64,000 bases of DNA, from the NCBI GenBank assembly GCA_945863885.1, contig CAMAZY010000009.1:18926-82925 (forward strand), read 5' to 3'. This document shows positions 24,088 to 33,577 of this stretch, piece by piece; position 1 is the first letter of the stretch; every line of letters starts with the position of its first letter. A program made the position numbers and the translations under genes. The notes beneath the pieces are model-generated. The model was not told where the DNA came from, did not search any database, and worked only from the letters and a program-made list of their open reading frames with translations. This DNA comes from an uncultured Clostridia bacterium. GTDB lineage: Bacteria; Bacillota; Clostridia; Oscillospirales; Acutalibacteraceae.

Positions 24088-25338
24088 ATGAGAAACATCA
24101 AAAAAGTTCTCGCTCTTGTGCTCGTAGCTGTTCTTTGCCTGTCCTGCTTCGCCGCTTGCAGCAAGTCGGGAAACACCGACGCAACAACCGCAGCAGATGA
24201 CAAGACAACAGTTGCCGACGAAACAACGGCCGCTGACAAAACAACCGCAGCCGGCGAGGAAACTCCCGCCGCATCGGGTACGTTCAAGATCGGTTCGATC
24301 GGACCGCTCACCGGCGAGGCCGCTATTTACGGTCAGGCTGTTATGAACGGCGCTCAGATCGCAGTTGAAGAGATCAACGCTAAGGGCGGCATCCAGCTCG
24401 AATTCCAGTCTCAGGACGACGTTTCCGACGCTGAAACTTCCGTAAACGCTTACAACAAGCTTGTTGACTGGGGTATGCAGGTACTGATGGGCACCGTTAC
24501 AACGACTCCCTGTATCGCAGTCGGCGCTCAGACCAACAAGGATCGTGTATTCACACTGACTCCGTCCGCTTCTTCCACTGACGTCATTGACGGCAAGGAC
24601 AATGTTTTCCAGGTTTGCTTCACCGATCCGAACCAGGGTGTTGCTTCTGCTGATTACATCAGTGAAAATATTGCCGGTAAGAAGGTTGCCATCATCTATC
24701 GTAACGACGATGCTTATTCACAGGGCATTCATGACACCTTTGTTGCCGAAGCAAAAGAAAAGAACGTTGAAGTTGTTTATGAAGGCACCTTCACCAAGGA
24801 TACCGCAACAGACTTCTCCGCTCAGCTTACCGGTGCTCAGTCTGCCGGTGCAGAAATCGTCTTCCTTCCGATTTATTATCAACCCGCTTCTGTTATCCTG
24901 AAGCAGGCCGCTGATATGAACTACGCTCCGATCTTCTTCGGTGTTGACGGTATGGACGGTATTCTTACCATGGAAGGCTTTGACACAAAGCTTGCTGAAG
25001 GCGTTATGCTTCTGACTCCGTTCTCGGCTGACGCTGAAGACGAAGCAACTCAGAACTTTGTTGCCAAGTATAAAGAAAAGTATAAAGAGACTCCGAACCA
25101 GTTCGCCGCTGACGCTTACGATGCCATTTACATCATCGCTGAAGCACTCAACAAGGCCGGCTGCACAAGCGATATGTCTGCTGCCGATATCTGTGAAAAG
25201 CTTGTTTCCGTTATGCCGACGATCACCTTTGACGGTATCACCGGTGCCGGCATGACATGGCAGGCAACAGGCGAGGTTTCCAAGGGACCGAGAGCTGTTG
25301 TTATTGAAAACGGCGTATATGTAACTCCGGGTAAATAA
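24088..25338 (+). CDS. livK: Branched-chain amino acid ABC transporter, substrate-binding lipoprotein
   Basis: A 416-residue lipoprotein: signal peptide with lipobox CFAAC (Cys about residue 25), then a Thr/Ala-rich linker of short repeats (variants of DETTAADKTTAA), then a periplasmic-binding fold type I domain starting FKIGSIGPLTGEAAIYG. GAQIAVEEINAKGGI, TPSASSTDV and FADAYDAIYIIAEAL fit LivK/LivJ. The second ATG (24088) is chosen because the first is only two bases from AAAGG. It captures Leu/Ile/Val or a related ligand outside the membrane and feeds the permease encoded next. A hairpin separates it from livH, consistent with higher livK expression. Confidence 0.95.
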   Translation: MRNIKKVLALVLVAVLCLSCFAACSKSGNTDATTAADDKTTVADETTAADKTTAAGEETPAASGTFKIGSIGPLTGEAAIYGQAVMNGAQIAVEEINAKGGIQLEFQSQDDVSDAETSVNAYNKLVDWGMQVLMGTVTTTPCIAVGAQTNKDRVFTLTPSASSTDVIDGKDNVFQVCFTDPNQGVASADYISENIAGKKVAIIYRNDDAYSQGIHDTFVAEAKEKNVEVVYEGTFTKDTATDFSAQLTGAQSAGAEIVFLPIYYQPASVILKQAADMNYAPIFFGVDGMDGILTMEGFDTKLAEGVMLLTPFSADAEDEATQNFVAKYKEKYKETPNQFAADAYDAIYIIAEALNKAGCTSDMSAADICEKLVSVMPTITFDGITGAGMTWQATGEVSKGPRAVVIENGVYVTPGK

Positions 25339-25360
25339 TTTTTCAGTCCTAAAATTATTA

Positions 25361-25392
25361 TCGGCTGTCGCAGCATAGGTTACGACAGCCGA
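25361..25392 (+). terminator. Intra-operon attenuator hairpin between livK and livH
   Basis: TCGGCTGTCG / CGACAGCCGA, a 10-bp perfect stem followed by a weak T-rich stretch. It may partly terminate or protect the livK mRNA end. Confidence 0.65.
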
Positions 25393-25478
25393 AATCATTT
25401 CATCAGCGGATTCTTCGGTGCCGGCGATACGCTTTGCGGCACCGGAAATCCCGAAACAGAACAAGAGAGGTATCGTGT

Positions 25479-26351
25479 ATGGAATTTCTTTCCTATCTTA
25501 TCAATGGTATCAGTCTCGGAAGTGTATATGCAATTATTGCCCTGGGCTACACAATGGTTTACGGTATAGCCAAAATGCTGAACTTTGCGCACGGTGATGT
25601 CATCATGGTCGGCGGTTATATTTCTTTCAGCGTGATGTCCTATCTGAATCTTCCGGGCTGGCTCTCGGTTATCATTTCCGTTGTTGTCTGTACGATACTC
25701 GGTATCGTAATCGAAGGCCTTGCATATAAACCGCTTCGTACGGCGGGCTCGCTTGCGGTATTGATAACCGCTATCGGCGTTTCGTATTTTCTTCAGAATG
25801 CCGCCCTTCTTATCTGGGGCGCAACGCCGAAGGTATATCGGTCGCTCGTCAGCGGCACGATGAAAATCGGCAGTCTTTCTATTTCTTATATTTCAATTAT
25901 TACTATTATCACCTGCCTTATTGTGATGGTGGGTCTGACGCTCTTTACGTCAAAAAGCAAAACCGGAAAAGCGATGCGTGCCTGCTCGGAGGATAAGGGC
26001 GCCGCACAGCTGATGGGCATCAATGTCAACAGAACGATTTCCATCACCTTCGCCATCGGTTCGGCTTTGGCGGCAATCGCCGGTGTTCTTCTTTGCTCGG
26101 CGTATCCGACGCTGACACCGACAACGGGCGCTATGCCGGGTATCAAGGCGTTCACGGCGGCGGTATTCGGCGGTATCGGTTCGATTCCGGGCGCTCTGAT
26201 CGGCGGTCTGCTTCTCGGTATCATCGAGCTGTTTGCCAAAGCGTACATTTCGACGCAGCTTTCCAACTCCATTGTTTTTGCGGTGCTGATTATCGTACTG
26301 CTTGTTCGTCCTGCCGGACTTTTGGGCAAGAATGTTCAGGAAAAGGTGTGA
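25479..26351 (+). CDS. livH: Branched-chain amino acid ABC transporter permease LivH
   Basis: A 290-residue permease with about eight membrane segments. NGISLGSVYAIIALGYTMVYG and INFAHGD-like sequence (MLNFAHGDVIMVG) near the N-terminus, ACSEDKGAAQLMGINVN and the GIGSIPGALIGGLLLG signature are diagnostic for LivH. ATG 25479 follows GAGAGG. It pairs with LivM to form the channel. It is in the same operon as the other liv genes, with ten bases to livM. Confidence 0.95.
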   Translation: MEFLSYLINGISLGSVYAIIALGYTMVYGIAKMLNFAHGDVIMVGGYISFSVMSYLNLPGWLSVIISVVVCTILGIVIEGLAYKPLRTAGSLAVLITAIGVSYFLQNAALLIWGATPKVYRSLVSGTMKIGSLSISYISIITIITCLIVMVGLTLFTSKSKTGKAMRACSEDKGAAQLMGINVNRTISITFAIGSALAAIAGVLLCSAYPTLTPTTGAMPGIKAFTAAVFGGIGSIPGALIGGLLLGIIELFAKAYISTQLSNSIVFAVLIIVLLVRPAGLLGKNVQEKV

Positions 26352-26360
26352 GGTGAGCGT

Positions 26361-27440
26361 ATGAAAAAGTTAAGTTCCATAAAAGGCACCACAAAGAAAA
26401 ACGGATTCACCTATGCCTTGGTTATCGTAGCCTTTGCGGTTGTTTCTCTGCTCAATGCCAACGGCGTGCTCAGCCGTTCGGCTCAGGGTCTTCTCGTTCC
26501 CGCCTGCTGTTATATCGTCATGGCGCTTTCGTTGAATCTGACCGTCGGTGTGCTGGGCGACCTGAGCCTCGGTCATGCCGGCTTTATGAGCGTCGGCGCT
26601 TTCTCGGGCATTGTCGCTTCCATGAGTCTGGCAGACGCAATTCCCAATACGGTTGTCCGTATGGCTTTGGCAATTGTGGTCGGCGCCTTGTTTGCGGCTG
26701 TTGCCGGCTTTCTTATCGGTATCCCCGTTTTACGGCTTCGCGGTGACTATCTTGCGATCGTCACGCTGGCTTTCGGTGAAATCATTAAGGATATTATCAC
26801 TTGCCTGATCGTCGGTCACGACAAAAACGGGATCCACATTCTCTTTAATGTCAAAGGCAATAAAAGCGTTGCCGATCTGAACCTTGCCGAGGGCGGTCAG
26901 GTTATTATCAAAGGTGCACAGGGAGCAACCGGCACCCAGACAATTGCCACGTTCACAGCCGGCTTTGTTCTTATTATTATAACCCTTTTCATTATTCTGA
27001 ATCTTGTCAACAGCCGTACCGGACGTGCGGTGCTTGCTGTCCGGGATAACCGGATCGCCGCCGAGTCGGTCGGTATCAATGTTACAAAATACAAGATGAT
27101 CGTCTTTGTCATCTCCTCCGCTCTTGCCGGTGCGGCCGGTGCGTTATACGGCATGAATTATTCAAGCCTTGTTGCGTCCAAGTTTGACTTCAATACGTCG
27201 ATTCTCGTCCTCGTATTCGTTGTTCTCGGCGGACTCGGAAATATGACCGGTTCGATCATTGCGGCCACCATTCTTTATGTTCTTCCGGAAGCACTGCGTG
27301 AATTTTCGGATTACCGTATGCTGATTTACGCAATCGTTCTGATTCTGGTTATGGTGGCGACGAACGACCCGAAAATCAAGGCTCTCTTCGGGAAGATCCT
27401 TCCCCACCGTAAGAAGAAAGGAGGCGCCGTAAATGAGTAA
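26361..27440 (+). CDS. livM: Branched-chain amino acid ABC transporter permease LivM
   Basis: A 359-residue permease, the second channel subunit. Typical segments: LSLNLTVGVLGDLSLGHAGF, PVLRLRGDYLAIVTLAFGEI, GRAVLAVRDNRIAAESVGIN and the GGLGNMTGSIIAATIL loop. It has about nine to ten membrane helices. Its last codons overlap the livG start by eight bases. The loop after YLAIVTLAFGE is longer than in many relatives (INFL-less region with an 'AEGGQVIIKGAQGATG' insert), a small oddity without clear meaning. Confidence 0.95.
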   Translation: MKKLSSIKGTTKKNGFTYALVIVAFAVVSLLNANGVLSRSAQGLLVPACCYIVMALSLNLTVGVLGDLSLGHAGFMSVGAFSGIVASMSLADAIPNTVVRMALAIVVGALFAAVAGFLIGIPVLRLRGDYLAIVTLAFGEIIKDIITCLIVGHDKNGIHILFNVKGNKSVADLNLAEGGQVIIKGAQGATGTQTIATFTAGFVLIIITLFIILNLVNSRTGRAVLAVRDNRIAAESVGINVTKYKMIVFVISSALAGAAGALYGMNYSSLVASKFDFNTSILVLVFVVLGGLGNMTGSIIAATILYVLPEALREFSDYRMLIYAIVLILVMVATNDPKIKALFGKILPHRKKKGGAVNE

Positions 27441-28287
27441 ACATCAAAAGGACAAAATGGTTCCCCTTCCGAGCGACGCCATTATCCCCGAGCGGGATAT
27501 CGATTCGATGCCCGTTCTCGAATGCCGCCACCTTGGGATTGAATTCGGCGGTTTAAAAGCGGTTGACGATCTGAACTTTACTATCGGAAAGACCGAAATC
27601 GCCGGCCTTATCGGCCCGAACGGCGCCGGAAAAACAACGGTGTTCAACCTTCTGACCAAGGTTTATACGCCCACGACCGGTACCATTCTTCTCAACGGTG
27701 TCGACACATCGGGCAAAAACACCGTCCAGATCAATAAAATGGGCATTGCCCGTACGTTCCAGAATATCCGTCTTTTTTCAAGCCTGAGCGTGGAGGACAA
27801 CGTAAAAATCGGCCTGCACAATCATGAGCGCTACTCGACGGCTTCGGGCATTTTGCGCCTGCCGTCCTATTGGAAGAAAGAAAAGGCCGCTCATGAGCGT
27901 GCCCTCGAGCTGCTTTCGCTTTTCGATATGCAGGATATGGCGGACTACAAGGCCGGTTCCTTGCCCTACGGTGCGCAAAGACGGCTCGAAATTGTCCGTG
28001 CGCTTGCGACCGACCCGCGTCTGTTGCTGCTTGATGAGCCGGCGGCGGGCATGAATCCGGCGGAAACGGAAGAGCTGATGGAAAACATCGTAAAAATCCG
28101 GGATACGTTCCATATCGCCGTGCTTCTGATTGAGCACGATATGAATCTTGTTATGGGTATTTGCGAGGGTATCTGCGTTCTCAACTTCGGAAAAATCATT
28201 GCGAAAGGTACACCGGAAGAAATCCAGGCCAATCCTGCGGTTATTGAGGCGTATCTTGGCAACAAGAAGGAGGACAAAGATGCTTAA
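27433..28287 (+). CDS. livG: Branched-chain amino acid ABC transporter ATPase LivG
   Basis: A 284-residue ATPase with Walker A GPNGAGKTT (about 56-64), the NKMGIARTFQNIRLF Q-loop region, a signature replaced by the LivG-typical LPYGAQRRLEI, Walker B LLLLDEPAAGMNP and the switch His in LIEHDMNLV. It has an N-terminal extension of about 30 residues. It overlaps livM at the 5' end and livF at the 3' end, so the three are translationally coupled. It powers import together with LivF. Confidence 0.96.
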   Translation: MSKHQKDKMVPLPSDAIIPERDIDSMPVLECRHLGIEFGGLKAVDDLNFTIGKTEIAGLIGPNGAGKTTVFNLLTKVYTPTTGTILLNGVDTSGKNTVQINKMGIARTFQNIRLFSSLSVEDNVKIGLHNHERYSTASGILRLPSYWKKEKAAHERALELLSLFDMQDMADYKAGSLPYGAQRRLEIVRALATDPRLLLLDEPAAGMNPAETEELMENIVKIRDTFHIAVLLIEHDMNLVMGICEGICVLNFGKIIAKGTPEEIQANPAVIEAYLGNKKEDKDA

Positions 28288-28981
28288 GGTAGAAAATATC
28301 AATGTTTACTACGGCAGCATTCATGCCGTCAAGGACATTTCGTTTGAAGTCAATGAGGGCGAAATCGTAACGCTTATCGGTGCGAACGGCGCCGGCAAAA
28401 GCACAACGCTTCAGACGGTTTCGGGTCTGCTTCGCTCCAAGACCGGCTCCATCAAATTCCTCGGCGAAGAAATCAGTGCTGTTTTACCGCACAAAATTGT
28501 CACAAAAGGCATTGCCCAGGTTCCGGAGGGCAGACGGGTGTTTTTACAGATGACCGTCGAAGAAAATCTTCAGATGGGGGCGTATACCCGCCCGTCTTCG
28601 GAATACGCCGACAGTATCGCCGATGTTTATGAGCGCTTCCCGAGGCTTTCGGAACGTCGTAAGCAGGTAGCCGGTACGCTGTCCGGCGGTGAACAGCAGA
28701 TGCTTGCCATGGGGCGTGCACTGATGTCAAAGCCCAGACTGCTGATGCTTGACGAGCCGTCAATGGGTCTTGCTCCGATTTTAGTTGAGCAGATTTTTGA
28801 AATCATCGAAGAGCTTCACAAGGCCGGCACGACGATTCTCCTTGTTGAACAGAACGCACAGATGGCCTTATCCATCGCCGACCGTGCCTACGTTCTCGAA
28901 AACGGCAAGATCTCGCTGACCGGAACGGGCGCGGAGCTGATGCAAAGCGAAGACATCAAGAAAGCTTACCTCGGCGGCTGA
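28280..28981 (+). CDS. livF: Branched-chain amino acid ABC transporter ATPase LivF
   Basis: A 233-residue ATPase with Walker A GANGAGKST (about 36-44), Q-loop, signature LSGGEQQMLAMGRAL, Walker B LLMLDEPSMGL and switch VEQNAQ. The short form and YYGSIHAVKDISF start are typical of LivF. The ATG at 28280 has AAGGAGG upstream and lies inside the end of livG. It is the last gene of the five-gene operon. Confidence 0.96.
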   Translation: MLKVENINVYYGSIHAVKDISFEVNEGEIVTLIGANGAGKSTTLQTVSGLLRSKTGSIKFLGEEISAVLPHKIVTKGIAQVPEGRRVFLQMTVEENLQMGAYTRPSSEYADSIADVYERFPRLSERRKQVAGTLSGGEQQMLAMGRALMSKPRLLMLDEPSMGLAPILVEQIFEIIEELHKAGTTILLVEQNAQMALSIADRAYVLENGKISLTGTGAELMQSEDIKKAYLGG

Positions 28982-29002
28982 TAACCGGAACAATTCAAAA
29001 TT

Positions 29003-29046
29003 AAGGCTTGCTTCTTACGGGTCAACCGGGGAGGCAGGCCTTTTTT
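29003..29046 (+). terminator. Terminator of the liv operon
   Basis: AAGGCTTGC / GCAGGCCTT imperfect stem followed by TTTTTT. Confidence 0.7.
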
Positions 29047-29151
29047 CGGTTTGTGTACCGGGCAAGGCGTGTTCCGATACGGAAATAAGGAAAAATTACC
29101 AACTTTTTTTGACAAAGAAATCAATATTTTCGCTATTTGTATATTTACAAC

Positions 29152-29179
29152 TTGCCTTTCAAGTGTTAAAATATAAAAT
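29152..29179 (+). promoter_or_regulatory. Possible promoter for the pyruvate:ferredoxin oxidoreductase gene
   Basis: TTGCCT (29152-29157), 16 bp, TAAAAT (29174-29179). If used, the whole MITE-like element lies in the mRNA leader. Weak boxes. Confidence 0.35.
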
Positions 29180-29196
29180 GTTGGTTTGTGTAATTA

Positions 29197-29468
29197 GGGT
29201 GATCCATATAATCCGAATCCGCCTGAAAGAGCGTATTTCCAAGTCTTTTCGGCGATTCAGACTTGAAAGACGGCAGTCTGTCTGCGTCTTCATCATCCGA
29301 AAATCCAATGGAAATACGCTCTTTCAGGTCAAAGATTTTTTATCCGGCGGATTTTTGTTCAGTCAAGGCACAAAGCGCAGGGAATCCTTTCGGATTTCCG
29401 AGCATTTTAACGATGAATGAGCGAAAATCCGCCAAATAAAAAACGGGTTCGGATTATATGGCTCACCC
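29197..29468. mobile_element. MITE-like element with 24-bp terminal inverted repeats
   Basis: The ends GGGTGATCCATATAATCCGA and the complement of GGATTATATGGCTCACCC match over about 24 bp with few mismatches. Both ends abut TA (29195-29196 and 29469-29470), the target duplication of Tc1/mariner-IS630 transposons. Inside are further long inverted repeats: CCTGAAAGAGCGTATTTCCA (29230 area) pairs with its complement near 29310-29330, and GGCGGATTTTTG pairs with CGAAAATCCGCC. No transposase is encoded. It lies 30 bases upstream of the PFOR start codon. Confidence 0.8.
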
Positions 29469-29498
29469 TACACTCAAAAATACAAGGAGGATCATCCA

Positions 29499-32400
29499 AT
29501 GGCAAGAAAAACCAAAACCATGGACGGTAACAACGCCGCCGCGCATGTATCCTATGCGTTTACGGAAGTTGCTGCCATCTATCCCATCACTCCCTCGTCC
29601 GTCATGGCTGAGGTCACCGATGTTATGTCCGCAAAAGACACCAAGAACCTTTTCGGTCAGAACGTAAAGGTTACCGAAATGCAGTCCGAGGCCGGCGCCG
29701 CAGGTGCTGTTCACGGCTCACTTGCAGCCGGTGCGCTTACGACGACCTACACCGCTTCTCAGGGTCTTCTTCTTATGATCCCGAATATGTACAAAATCGC
29801 CGGTGAGCTTCTTCCGAACGTTATTCACGTTTCCGCCCGCTGCGTATCGAGCCACGCTCTGAACATTTTCGGTGACCATTCCGATATTTACGCCTGCCGT
29901 CAGACCGGTTATGCGATGCTTTGCTCAAGCAACGTTCAGGAGGTTATGGACCTCGGTGCTGTTGCTCACCTTTCCACCATCAAGGGTCGTGTTCCGTTCC
30001 TGCACTTCTTCGACGGCTTCCGTACTTCCCACGAAATCCAGAAGATTCAGGTCTGGGATTATAAAGACCTTGCCGATATGCTTGACTGGGACGCAGTCAA
30101 CGCTTACCGCCGCCGTTCGCTCAACCCTGAGCACCCGGTACTCAGAGGCTCGGCGCAGAACCCCGACATCTTCTTCCAGGCTCGTGAGGCCTGCAACAAG
30201 TATTATGACGATATCGTCGGCATCACCGAGGACTACATGAATCAGGTCAATGCCAAGATCGGTACCGACTACAAGCTCTTCAACTACTACGGCGCTCCCG
30301 ATGCCGAAAAGGTTATCGTTGCCATGGGCTCTGTCTGCGACACGATCGAAGAGACCATCGACTATCTTGCTTCAAAGGGCGAAAAGGTCGGTCTTATCAA
30401 GGTTCGTCTTTACAGACCCTTCTCCGTCAAGCATCTTCTTGACGTGATGCCGGATACCGTGAAGAGCATTTCTGTTCTTGACAGAACCAAGGAGCCCGGC
30501 TCTCTCGGCGAGCCTCTCTTCCTTGACGTTGTTGCCGCTCTTCGTGATTCGAAGTTTGCGAATGTACCCGTTTACGGCGGACGCTACGGTCTCGGCTCAA
30601 AGGACACCAACCCCTCTCACATTATCTCTGTATACCGCAACATGGAGTCTGCTTCTCCGAAGAAGACCTTCACCGTTGCCATCGAGGACGACGTAACCGG
30701 ACTTTCTCTTCCTGTTTCGGAAGTTCCGAACACCACCCCGGCCGGCACACACTGCTGTAAGTTCTGGGGTCTCGGCGCTGACGGTACGGTAGGTGCCAAC
30801 AAGAACTCCATCAAGATCATCGGCGACAACACCGATATGTACGCACAGGGCTACTTCTCCTACGACTCGAAGAAGTCCGGCGGTATCACCGTTTCTCACC
30901 TTCGTTTCGGTGAAACCCCGATCAAGTCCACTTACCTGATCAATAAGGCAAACTTCGTCGCTTGCCACAATCCCTCCTATGTCAACAAATATCCGATGGT
31001 TCAGGACCTTGTTCCGGGCGGTACGTTCCTTCTCAACTGCTCCTGGGATCTTGCAGGTCTTGAAGAAAATCTTCCCGGCTCGATGAAAAAGTACATCGCC
31101 GAGAACGATATCCAGCTTTATACCATCGACGCTACCCACATCGCAAAAGAGCTCGGACTCGGCGGTCGTGTCAACACGATTCTTCAGTCCGCTTTCTTCG
31201 GTCTTTCGAAGATCATTCCGGCTGACAAGGCAGTTGAGCTGATGAAAGAAGCTGCAACCAAGTCTTACAGCAAGAAGGGTATGGACATCGTTGAGCTTAA
31301 CCACAGAGCCATCGAAAAAGGTATCGACGGCGTTGTCAAGGTTGACGTTCCGGCTTCGTGGAAAGACGCTGAAATTGAAACCAAGGTTGTTGAAGTCAAG
31401 ACAAACAGACCCGAAATGAAGAAGTTCGTTGAAGAAATCCTTGAACCGACTTCGGCTCAGCTCGGTGACACGCTTCCGGTTTCCACCTTTGTCGAGGGTG
31501 CCGACGGTACCTTCCCGCAGGGCTCGGCTGCTTTCGAAAAGAGAGGCATCGCCGTTGACGTTCCGACCTGGCTTCCCGAAAACTGCATTCAGTGCGGTAT
31601 CTGCTCTTATGTCTGCCCGCACGCTGTTATCCGTCCGTTCGCTCTGACCGATGACGAGCTTGCCGCCGCTCCCGAGGGCACAAAGGCTGCCCCGATGACC
31701 GGCATGCCGGGCTACAACTTCGCTATGGGCATCTCCGTCATGGACTGCACAGGCTGTAAGTCCTGCGTCAATGTCTGCCCGGGCAAGAAGGGCAACAAGG
31801 CTCTTGTTCCCAACGAGCTTGCTACGCAGAAAGCCGAACAGGCGAAATTCGACTATCTCTACTCTCTTGACGAGAAGCCCGAGGTTCTTGAAAAATTCAA
31901 GGATTCAACCGTAAAGGGCTCTCAGTTCAGAGTTCCGCTTCTTGAGTTCTCCGGTGCCTGCGCAGGCTGCGGTGAAACGCCGTATGCAAAGCTTGCCACA
32001 CAGCTGTTCGGCGACAGAATGTATATCGCCAACGCTACCGGTTGTTCGTCCATCTGGGGCGGCAGCGCACCGAGCACACCGTACACCATCAATAAGAAGG
32101 GTCACGGCCCGGCTTGGTCGAACTCTCTGTTCGAGGACAACGCTGAGTTCGGTTACGGCATGCTGTTAGCTCAGATCGCTATCCGTGACAGACTCGCTGA
32201 AAAGGTTCAGCTTATTGCCGACAACTGCCCGGACGAAGCAGTCGCTTCTGCCGCAAAGGCATGGCTTGACACCAAGGAGAACGGCGCAGAAAACGGTAAG
32301 GCTTCCGAAGAGCTTATCGCTGTTCTTAAGGCGAATGAACTGAACTGCTGTGAAGCAGGAGCAGCCGCAAGAAAAGAAATTCTTGAGGACGCCGACTACC

Positions 32401-33074
32401 TTGCCAAGAAGTCACAGTGGATTCTCGGCGGTGACGGCTGGGCATACGACATCGGCTTCGGCGGTCTTGACCACGTTTTAGCTTCTCATCAGAACGTAAA
32501 CGTTCTTGTCTTCGACACCGAGGTTTACTCCAACACTGGCGGACAGGCTTCGAAGTCCACTCCGACCGGTGCAGTTGCGCAGTTCGCAGCCGCCGGTAAG
32601 GAAGTCAAGAAGAAGGATCTTGCTCAGATTGCCATGAGCTACGGCTATGTATACGTCGCTCAGGTTGCGATGGGTGCCGACTATAACCAGTGCCTCAAGG
32701 CGTTCAAGGAAGCCGAAAGCTATGACGGTCCGTCCATCATTATCGCTTACGCTCCGTGTATCAACCACGGCATCAAGGGCGGTATGGGTATCAGCATGAC
32801 CGAAGAAAAGAAGGCGGTTGCCTGCGGTTACTGGTACAACTTCCGCTTCGATCCGAGACTTGAAAAAGAGGGTAAGAATCCGTTCACCCTTGACAGCAAG
32901 GAGCCGACCGAGGAATACCTTGCCTTCATCAAGAACGAAGCCCGTTATTCAAGACTTATGCGTGAGTTCCCCGACAGAGCCGAAAAGCTCTACGCAGAAA
33001 GCGCACAGTTCGCCAAGGAGAAGTACGAGCACCTCAAGAAGCTTCAGTCAATGTACGCTCCCGACGCTGAATAA
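29499..33074 (+). CDS. nifJ: Pyruvate:ferredoxin (flavodoxin) oxidoreductase
   Basis: A 1191-residue single-chain enzyme, the normal length for the family, converting pyruvate and CoA to acetyl-CoA and CO2 with reduction of ferredoxin. Order of domains: N-terminal thiamine-binding domain I (TMDGNNAAAHVSYAFTEVAA), domain II, the CoA/III region, a ferredoxin-like domain with two 4Fe-4S sets (CIQCGICSYVCP and CTGCKSCVNVCPG near 700-760), and the C-terminal thiamine-binding domain with the proximal cluster Cys (CAGCGETPY) and GDGWAYDIGFGGLDH. Strong AGGAGG ribosome site and highly biased codon use suggest high expression. This is central to anaerobic energy metabolism. Confidence 0.98.
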   Translation: MARKTKTMDGNNAAAHVSYAFTEVAAIYPITPSSVMAEVTDVMSAKDTKNLFGQNVKVTEMQSEAGAAGAVHGSLAAGALTTTYTASQGLLLMIPNMYKIAGELLPNVIHVSARCVSSHALNIFGDHSDIYACRQTGYAMLCSSNVQEVMDLGAVAHLSTIKGRVPFLHFFDGFRTSHEIQKIQVWDYKDLADMLDWDAVNAYRRRSLNPEHPVLRGSAQNPDIFFQAREACNKYYDDIVGITEDYMNQVNAKIGTDYKLFNYYGAPDAEKVIVAMGSVCDTIEETIDYLASKGEKVGLIKVRLYRPFSVKHLLDVMPDTVKSISVLDRTKEPGSLGEPLFLDVVAALRDSKFANVPVYGGRYGLGSKDTNPSHIISVYRNMESASPKKTFTVAIEDDVTGLSLPVSEVPNTTPAGTHCCKFWGLGADGTVGANKNSIKIIGDNTDMYAQGYFSYDSKKSGGITVSHLRFGETPIKSTYLINKANFVACHNPSYVNKYPMVQDLVPGGTFLLNCSWDLAGLEENLPGSMKKYIAENDIQLYTIDATHIAKELGLGGRVNTILQSAFFGLSKIIPADKAVELMKEAATKSYSKKGMDIVELNHRAIEKGIDGVVKVDVPASWKDAEIETKVVEVKTNRPEMKKFVEEILEPTSAQLGDTLPVSTFVEGADGTFPQGSAAFEKRGIAVDVPTWLPENCIQCGICSYVCPHAVIRPFALTDDELAAAPEGTKAAPMTGMPGYNFAMGISVMDCTGCKSCVNVCPGKKGNKALVPNELATQKAEQAKFDYLYSLDEKPEVLEKFKDSTVKGSQFRVPLLEFSGACAGCGETPYAKLATQLFGDRMYIANATGCSSIWGGSAPSTPYTINKKGHGPAWSNSLFEDNAEFGYGMLLAQIAIRDRLAEKVQLIADNCPDEAVASAAKAWLDTKENGAENGKASEELIAVLKANELNCCEAGAAARKEILEDADYLAKKSQWILGGDGWAYDIGFGGLDHVLASHQNVNVLVFDTEVYSNTGGQASKSTPTGAVAQFAAAGKEVKKKDLAQIAMSYGYVYVAQVAMGADYNQCLKAFKEAESYDGPSIIIAYAPCINHGIKGGMGISMTEEKKAVACGYWYNFRFDPRLEKEGKNPFTLDSKEPTEEYLAFIKNEARYSRLMREFPDRAEKLYAESAQFAKEKYEHLKKLQSMYAPDAE

Positions 33075-33105
33075 TTTAAAAGTTTCCGCTTGACGGATCA
33101 ACAAA

Positions 33106-33133
33106 GCCGCCGCAGACAGTAGTCTGCGGCGGC
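33106..33133 (+). terminator. Terminator of the PFOR gene
   Basis: A perfect 12-bp stem GCCGCCGCAGAC / GTCTGCGGCGGC with a four-base loop, followed by AGTTTATTG; 31 bases past the stop. Confidence 0.7.
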
Positions 33134-33207
33134 AGTTTATTGTGTAAAAAGGTTTTCTCATTAAAAGGGATTACGTCTCTTACGCAGGATTTCAGCTTTT
33201 TCTGCGG

Positions 33208-33423
33208 CTATTCTCCGATATACTCAAAGCGCCGAAAGCTTTTTCCGTCCCGTTCAACCGTCTCGTTCCACATGGAAGCCGGACGCACCCAAAGTCCGCC
33301 CTCACCGTAAAGCGCACGGTAGACAACATATTCTTCCAATGTTTCGCTGTGTTTTCCGACACCTATGACTTCATATTCGCCGCCCTTGAAGTGGCGGTAT
33401 TTTCCAGGCTTAATGTTTGGCAT
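33208..33423 (-). CDS. DUF1653 domain protein
   Basis: A 71-residue soluble protein that is almost entirely a DUF1653 domain: PGKYRHFKGGEYEVIGVGKH, YRALYGEGGLWVRPASMW and a C-terminal RRFEYIGE. The ATG at 33423 is preferred, with AAAGGA upstream. The fold is a small beta barrel of unknown function, sometimes linked to protein or nucleotide binding. Single gene. Confidence 0.88.
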   Translation of the reverse strand: MPNIKPGKYRHFKGGEYEVIGVGKHSETLEEYVVYRALYGEGGLWVRPASMWNETVERDGKSFRRFEYIGE

Positions 33424-33577
33424 GGCTTGACCGTCCTTTCCGAAAACCAAAGAAAATCATGAACCGACATACGGGGCGTGCCCTCGGTAAATTTTCTGTA
33501 TTGTTTTCATTCGTGTTTTTTATCGAAAGCTGTTTACCGACTTTTCTTTGCCTCAAAGGTAAAAAACGACGCTTTTG

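Noticed and set aside
30597..31622. 341-codon open frame on the minus strand
   Set aside because: It lies wholly within the pyruvate:ferredoxin oxidoreductase gene; it has no ribosome site or recognisable domain and is a shadow of biased codons.
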